A stretch of 64,000 bases of DNA, from the NCBI GenBank assembly GCA_009780435.1, contig WRAB01000013.1, positions 1 through 64,000 of the forward strand. Reading direction: 5' to 3'. This DNA is from Oscillospiraceae bacterium. GTDB lineage: Bacteria > Bacillota > Clostridia > Oscillospirales > Oscillospiraceae. This document shows, in pieces, positions 60,429 to 64,000 of this stretch (the stretch's first letter is position 1; every line of letters starts with the position of its first letter). A model generated the notes under the pieces. That model saw only the letters and a program-made list of their open reading frames with translations. It searched no databases and was not told where the DNA came from. A program made the position numbers and the translations under genes.

Positions 60429-61631
60429 TTAGTCCACCAGTTTCGGGTTTTCGTCAATCTGCCAGGGGAGGCCCCATTTGTTGAGGGCGTCCATGAAGGG
60501 ATCCGGGTCGAATTCCTCTACGTTGAATACGCCGGGACGTCGCCAAAGGCCCTGCATCACCAGCATGGTGCCGATCATAGCGGGGACGCCGGTGGTGTAG
60601 GAGACGGCCTGACTGCCCACCTCCCGATAGCATTCCTCGTGGTCGCAGACGTTGTAGATATAGAGAGATTTCGCCTCGCCGTCTTTGATCCCCTGGAAGA
60701 TACAGCCGATATTCGTCTTGCCCTTCGTCCGGGGGCCAAGAGAGGCGGGGTCGGGGAGAACGGCCTTGAGAAATTGGAGCGGGATAATCTCCTTGCCCTC
60801 GAATTGGATGGGCTCAATACTGGTCATGCCCACATTTTCCAGGCATTGGAGATGCCGCAGATAGCTCTCGCCGAAGGTCATAAAGAACCGAATCCGCTTG
60901 AGGCCGGGGATATTCTGGGCCAGGCTCTCCAGCTCCTCGTGGTAGAGGAGATACATATCTTTTTCCCCCACCTGATCGAAGTTGTAGACCCGCTTGATCT
61001 CCATGGGTTCCGTCTCGATCCATTGGCCGTTTTCCCAGTACCGGCCTCGGGCGGAGACCTCCCGGATATTGATCTCCGGGTTGAAATTCGTAGCAAAGGG
61101 ATAGCCGTGGTCACCGCCGTTACAGTCCAGGATGTCGATATAATGGATTTCGTCAAAATAATGCTTCAGCGCATAGGCGGAGAAGACCCCCGTGACGCCG
61201 GGATCAAACCCGGAACCCAAGAGCGCCGTAATCCCGGCCTGCTCGTAGCGGTCTCTGTAGGCCCACTGCCAACTGTATTCAAATTTTGCCGTATCCTCCG
61301 GCTCATAGTTGGCCGTGTCCACGTAGTGGACTTTCGTGGCCAGACAGGCGTCCATAATGGGGAGATCGTGATACGGCAACGCCAGATTGAGCACCACGTC
61401 AGGCCGCTCCTGTTCGATTAAGGCGATGAGGGCCGGGACGTCGGTTGCGTCCACTTGTGCCGTGGTGATTTTTGCCGAGGTCTTGCCCTCCACCTGGGCT
61501 TTTAGGGCATCGCACTTGTCTCTGTTGCGGCTGGCGATGCAGATTTCGCTGAACACGTCGCTATTTTGCGCACACTTGTGGACGGCTACTCCCGCCACAC
61601 CGCCTGCGCCGATGATTAGAACTTTTCCCAT
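60429..61631 (-). CDS. Carboxynorspermidine dehydrogenase (saccharopine dehydrogenase family)
   Basis: A 400-aa NADPH-dependent enzyme that condenses a diamine with aspartate semialdehyde. The Rossmann motif is VLIIGAGGVAGVAVHKC, followed by VVLNLALPYHDLPIMDAC and GSGFDPGVTGVFSAY. Length and neighbours match CANSDH/CASDH. With putrescine it makes carboxyspermidine; with agmatine it would make carboxyaminopropylagmatine. AGGAGGT precedes ATG 61631. Confidence 0.93.
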   Translation of the reverse strand: MGKVLIIGAGGVAGVAVHKCAQNSDVFSEICIASRNRDKCDALKAQVEGKTSAKITTAQVDATDVPALIALIEQERPDVVLNLALPYHDLPIMDACLATKVHYVDTANYEPEDTAKFEYSWQWAYRDRYEQAGITALLGSGFDPGVTGVFSAYALKHYFDEIHYIDILDCNGGDHGYPFATNFNPEINIREVSARGRYWENGQWIETEPMEIKRVYNFDQVGEKDMYLLYHEELESLAQNIPGLKRIRFFMTFGESYLRHLQCLENVGMTSIEPIQFEGKEIIPLQFLKAVLPDPASLGPRTKGKTNIGCIFQGIKDGEAKSLYIYNVCDHEECYREVGSQAVSYTTGVPAMIGTMLVMQGLWRRPGVFNVEEFDPDPFMDALNKWGLPWQIDENPKLVD

Positions 61632-61660
61632 GATCGTACCTCCTGAAACTATGTTTTTGT

Positions 61661-61691
61661 GCTTTCCCCGCCGCAGGCGGGGGAAACACGC
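61661..61691. repeat. GTGCTTTCCCCGCC hairpin between speB-like and dehydrogenase genes
   Basis: GTGCTTTCCCCGCC and GGCGGGGGAAACAC around GCA, with one mismatch. Family member of 38227-38263 and 51403-51431. It sits inside the operon. Confidence 0.75.
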
Positions 61692-61704
61692 TGAATTTCA
61701 CGTG

Positions 61705-62562
61705 TTATCTTGTAGGGGCGGCAATCAACATCTCCCGCACCATTTTACAGGCCACGGCGGTGGATGCGCCGGATTGATCCAGATTGGGGGCCAGCTCCGT
61801 GAGATCACAGGCCACCACGTTTGCCTGTTGGCAGACGGCCAGAGTTGCGTCTAACAACTCCTTGAAACTGACGCCCCCCGCCTCCGGGGTGCCGGTGCCG
61901 GGGAAATAGGCCGGGTCTAAGACATCCAGATCAATGGTCAGATAGACGGGCTTGTCCCCTAGATGATCCAGCACTTGCCCCAGACCCGTAAAATCAAACA
62001 GTTGGGTCTGCACGTGATCCCGACCCCAGGCAAATTCGCCCTGATCCCCGGAGCGGATGCCGAACTGGAAGATGCGGCCATCCCCTAAGATATTCCAACA
62101 GCGGCGGATCACCGAGGCGTGGCTGAGGGATACGCCCAGGTATTCATCCCGCAGATCGGCGTGGGCGTCGAAGTGGATCATGTGGAGATCGGGATATCGT
62201 TCCGCTACCGCCCGGACAGCGCCCAGGGTGACCAGATGCTCGCCGCCTAAGAGAAAGGGCCGCTTGCCGTCTTGCAAGATCATCGCCGCTCGCTCTTGGA
62301 TGGCTTCCAGCGCATGTTCCGGTGCGCCGAAAGGGAGTTCCAAATCCCCGCTGTCGAAGATTTGATACGCCGTCAGGTCTTTCTGCTGATAGGGGCTGTA
62401 GGTCTCCAGGCCGTAGGATTCGGATCGGACGGCACGGCTGCCGAATCGGGCGCCGGGGCGGAAACTGGTGGTGGAGTCAAAGGGTGCGCCGAAGAGGACG
62501 GTAGTCGCATCGGCGTAGGCCCCATCACAGCCCAGAAAGGTCTCTATGTTTTTATTCAACAT
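61705..62562 (-). CDS. speB: Agmatinase / ureohydrolase
   Basis: A 285-aa binuclear Mn enzyme. Metal ligands appear in LGGEHLVTLG (His), IHFDAHADLRDEY (Asp, His, Asp) and LTIDLDVLDPAYFPGTGTPE (Asp, Asp). Agmatinase gives putrescine and urea; the same family can cleave aminopropylagmatine to spermidine. The start ATG 62562 has GGAGGAG upstream and overlaps speE by eleven bases. Confidence 0.92.
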   Translation of the reverse strand: MLNKNIETFLGCDGAYADATTVLFGAPFDSTTSFRPGARFGSRAVRSESYGLETYSPYQQKDLTAYQIFDSGDLELPFGAPEHALEAIQERAAMILQDGKRPFLLGGEHLVTLGAVRAVAERYPDLHMIHFDAHADLRDEYLGVSLSHASVIRRCWNILGDGRIFQFGIRSGDQGEFAWGRDHVQTQLFDFTGLGQVLDHLGDKPVYLTIDLDVLDPAYFPGTGTPEAGGVSFKELLDATLAVCQQANVVACDLTELAPNLDQSGASTAVACKMVREMLIAAPTR

Positions 62563-63403
62563 CTCGCAACAACTCCTCCACATAGGCCGGGAGCAGGAAC
62601 GCCCCCACGTGTAATCGGGTGGTGTAGTAGCCGGTTTTCAGCCCCAGCATGTTCCAAGCCACGTCATTGAGATCGCGTGTCGGATGATATTTCTTCGACG
62701 CAAACCCAAAGAGCCAGTGGCCCGACGGATAGGTGGGGATGTGGGCCTGATAGACCCGGCTGATAGGGAAGCTCTCTACAATCCGCTTGTGGGCTCTCTG
62801 CATGGCGTCGGCGTCCTGTTCATAAAACGGGCTCTCGTGTTGGTTGACCATGATGCCGTCTTCTTTCAGGGCCTTGAAGCAGCTGCCATAGAACTCCCGC
62901 GTAAAGAGTCCCTCACCGGGGCCGAAGGGATCCGTGGAATCCACGATAATGAGATCATACTGATTCTCACGCGTCCGCACATGGCGTAGCCCGTCGGCGA
63001 AGTGGATCTTGACCCGTGGGTCGTCTAATCGGCAGGCGGTCTTGGGCAGGTACTCCCGGGAGACCTCAATGACCAGGGGGTCGATCTCCACCAGATCAAT
63101 GTGCTCCACGGTGCTATAGCGGGTCAATTCTCGGATGACACCGCCGTCCCCCGCTCCAATGACCAGGATGTTTTTTGGATCGGGGTGGACAGCCATAGGG
63201 ACATGGGTGATCATCTCGTGGTAGATGAACTCGTCCCGCTCCGTGAGCATCATGTAGCCGTCTAGGCTTAAAAATCTGCCGAATTCTTTGGACTCGAACA
63301 CGTCAATGCGCTGGTATTCGCTCTGGGCGCTGTAGAGCTGGCGGTCTACCCGGATGGAGAATTTGACGTGCTTCGTATGGGCCTCGGAGAACCAGAATTC
63401 CAT
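62552..63403 (-). CDS. speE: Spermidine synthase (aminopropyltransferase)
   Basis: A 283-aa Rossmann methyltransferase-fold aminopropyltransferase: LSLDGYMMLTERDEFIYHEM, VIGAGDGGVIRELTRY for decarboxylated SAM and LIIVDSTDPFGPGEGLF with the catalytic Asp. ATG 63403 follows AAAGGAG; the frame upstream to 63586 crosses repeats. It needs decarboxylated SAM, yet no speD is in the window. First visible gene of the operon; speA, usual at this place, is not seen. Confidence 0.93.
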   Translation of the reverse strand: MEFWFSEAHTKHVKFSIRVDRQLYSAQSEYQRIDVFESKEFGRFLSLDGYMMLTERDEFIYHEMITHVPMAVHPDPKNILVIGAGDGGVIRELTRYSTVEHIDLVEIDPLVIEVSREYLPKTACRLDDPRVKIHFADGLRHVRTRENQYDLIIVDSTDPFGPGEGLFTREFYGSCFKALKEDGIMVNQHESPFYEQDADAMQRAHKRIVESFPISRVYQAHIPTYPSGHWLFGFASKKYHPTRDLNDVAWNMLGLKTGYYTTRLHVGAFLLPAYVEELLRDVE

Positions 63404-63572
63404 GATGGGGCTCCTTTCGTTGTTGTGGGGGGATTGTGATTGTAATAAAGGCTCCTTTTCCAACTGACGTCCCAAGAGCGGAGCGATTGGATTGGCGGAA
63501 GGGGTGCCTCTGGTGCAAAGGAGCTGTCGGCGAAGCCGACTGAGGATTGCCCTAGGCCTGCGGCGCAGGGAA

Positions 63573-63620
63573 GCTCCCTCCGGCACTTCGTGCCACCTCT
63601 CTCGAAACGAGAGAGGCTTT
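63573..63620 (+). repeat. Two-hairpin intergenic repeat (CCACCTCTC variant)
   Basis: GCTCCCTCCGGCACTTCGTG, then CCACCTCTCTCGAAACGAGA and GAGGC. Same family as 1635-1685. Confidence 0.75.
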
Positions 63621-63658
63621 TGGGCGGTAGGCCCCTTGCCATTTGGGCTCCTCGTTTT

Positions 63659-63692
63659 GAGGGGGCTGTCAGGCGTAGCCTGACTGGGGGAG
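63659..63692 (-). repeat. CTCCCCCAGTCAGGC-type repeat, minus orientation
   Basis: The minus strand reads CTCCCCCAGTCAGGCTACGC then CTGACAGCCCCCTC, as in 18-52 and 4016-4050. The whole stretch 63404-63710 between speE and the XRE gene is made of such repeats and has no gene. Confidence 0.8.
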
Positions 63693-63710
63693 AGGCAGAG
63701 GATTGTTTTT

Positions 63711-63905
63711 CTACTGCCGCCTGGGATTGTCTGAACGACCTAGGAGATAATCGGTGCTGACATCAAAAAAATCAGCAAGTTTAATCAATGTTTCATTATT
63801 TGGGTTGCGTTCTGCCTCATAGCGCTGATAGCTTCTTTCAGTTATCCCCAATATCTCTGCCATTTGGCGCTGTGTCATTTTTCTTGCCTTGCGCAACGCT
63901 TTCAC
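63711..63905 (-). CDS. Small XRE-family HTH regulator, start probably frameshifted
   Basis: A 64-aa protein that is nearly all HTH_3: KMTQRQMAEILGITERSYQR followed by EAERNPNNETLIKLADFFD. The frame opens with GTG 63905, which lacks a ribosome site. An ATG at 63925, well placed after AAGGTGG, is out of frame by one base; adding one T to the T6 run (63914-63919) would give MSFFSDRVKALRKARK, the usual start of such proteins. Probably autoregulatory. Confidence 0.75.
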   Translation of the reverse strand: MKALRKARKMTQRQMAEILGITERSYQRYEAERNPNNETLIKLADFFDVSTDYLLGRSDNPRRQ

Positions 63906-63970
63906 TCTATCTGAAAAAAGGACATAGTAACCACCTTAAATGCAGTCGTGTATAATGCGATCAGAAACAC

Positions 63971-63994
63971 GACACATGTTGTCATGTGCACATG
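63971..63994. promoter_or_regulatory. Palindromes upstream of the XRE gene, possible operators
   Basis: GACACATGTTGTC (63971-63983) and CATGTGCACATG (63983-63994) adjoin each other. TATACA at 63954-63949 on the minus strand is a possible -10. A role as self-binding operator is inferred. Confidence 0.4.
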
Positions 63995-64000
63995 CGTAAA

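Noticed and set aside
60405..61421. Plus-strand ORF of 338 codons opposite the dehydrogenase
   Set aside because: The minus-strand dehydrogenase has clear family motifs; the plus frame is an antisense shadow.

Overview
The window looks like a chromosome segment of an anaerobic, spore-forming, low-to-moderate-GC Gram-positive of the class Clostridia, probably Oscillospirales/Ruminococcaceae-like. Signs are an intact sporulation sigma-K gene, a SleB-type spore/cell-wall hydrolase, three S-layer-homology (SLH) surface proteins, two T-box leaders, strong AGGAGG ribosome sites and GC-rich two-hairpin intergenic repeats. The assignment is inference from gene content; no marker gene other than ileS is present.

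1-14.6 kb: a PBSX/Myoviridae-like contractile-tail prophage or domesticated phage-like element, all on the + strand (portal, SU10-type capsid, connectors, tail chaperone with a programmed -1 frameshift, very short tape measure, LysM/baseplate genes, glycine-rich fibre, sheath, tube, M15 endolysin). The sheath/tube block sits after the fibre rather than before the chaperone. No terminase, head protease, holin or integrase is visible, and chromosomal repeats have invaded the cluster.

14.6-19.5 kb: a small serine recombinase, then two inverted 24-bp dyad sites flanking a strong promoter, then a 1347-aa RCC1-repeat/SLH surface protein. I read this as a phase-variable (invertible) promoter in the ON orientation. 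19.5-22.9 kb: T-box and type 2 isoleucyl-tRNA synthetase.

23-31 kb: a DUF2752 membrane pair, a DtxR/MntR regulator, a SleB-like hydrolase, a tyrosine phenol-lyase-type enzyme behind a T-box with a Tyr (UAC) specifier, a lipoprotein, and a sigma factor-holin-amidase cassette that resembles holin-dependent secretion modules.

31-48 kb: DUF1015, acyl-ACP thioesterase, FGGY kinase, 2-hydroxyacid dehydrogenase, sigK, a complete branched-chain amino acid ABC transporter (livJHMGF), a DUF1002 protein and a 1568-aa SLH protein. 48-53.4 kb: two tRNA-Arg genes (CCG and CCU anticodons), a DivIVA-like protein, a membrane-anchored trypsin-like protease, a SLOG/YpsA protein, a small lipoprotein and a third SLH protein.

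53.4-59.3 kb: a galactoside-type ABC importer with a GH42 beta-galactosidase, behind a perfect 18-bp LacI/CcpA-type operator. 59.3-63.4 kb: a polyamine operon (spermidine synthase, agmatinase, carboxynorspermidine dehydrogenase and decarboxylase), followed upstream by repeats and a small XRE regulator with an apparent one-base homopolymer frameshift at its start.
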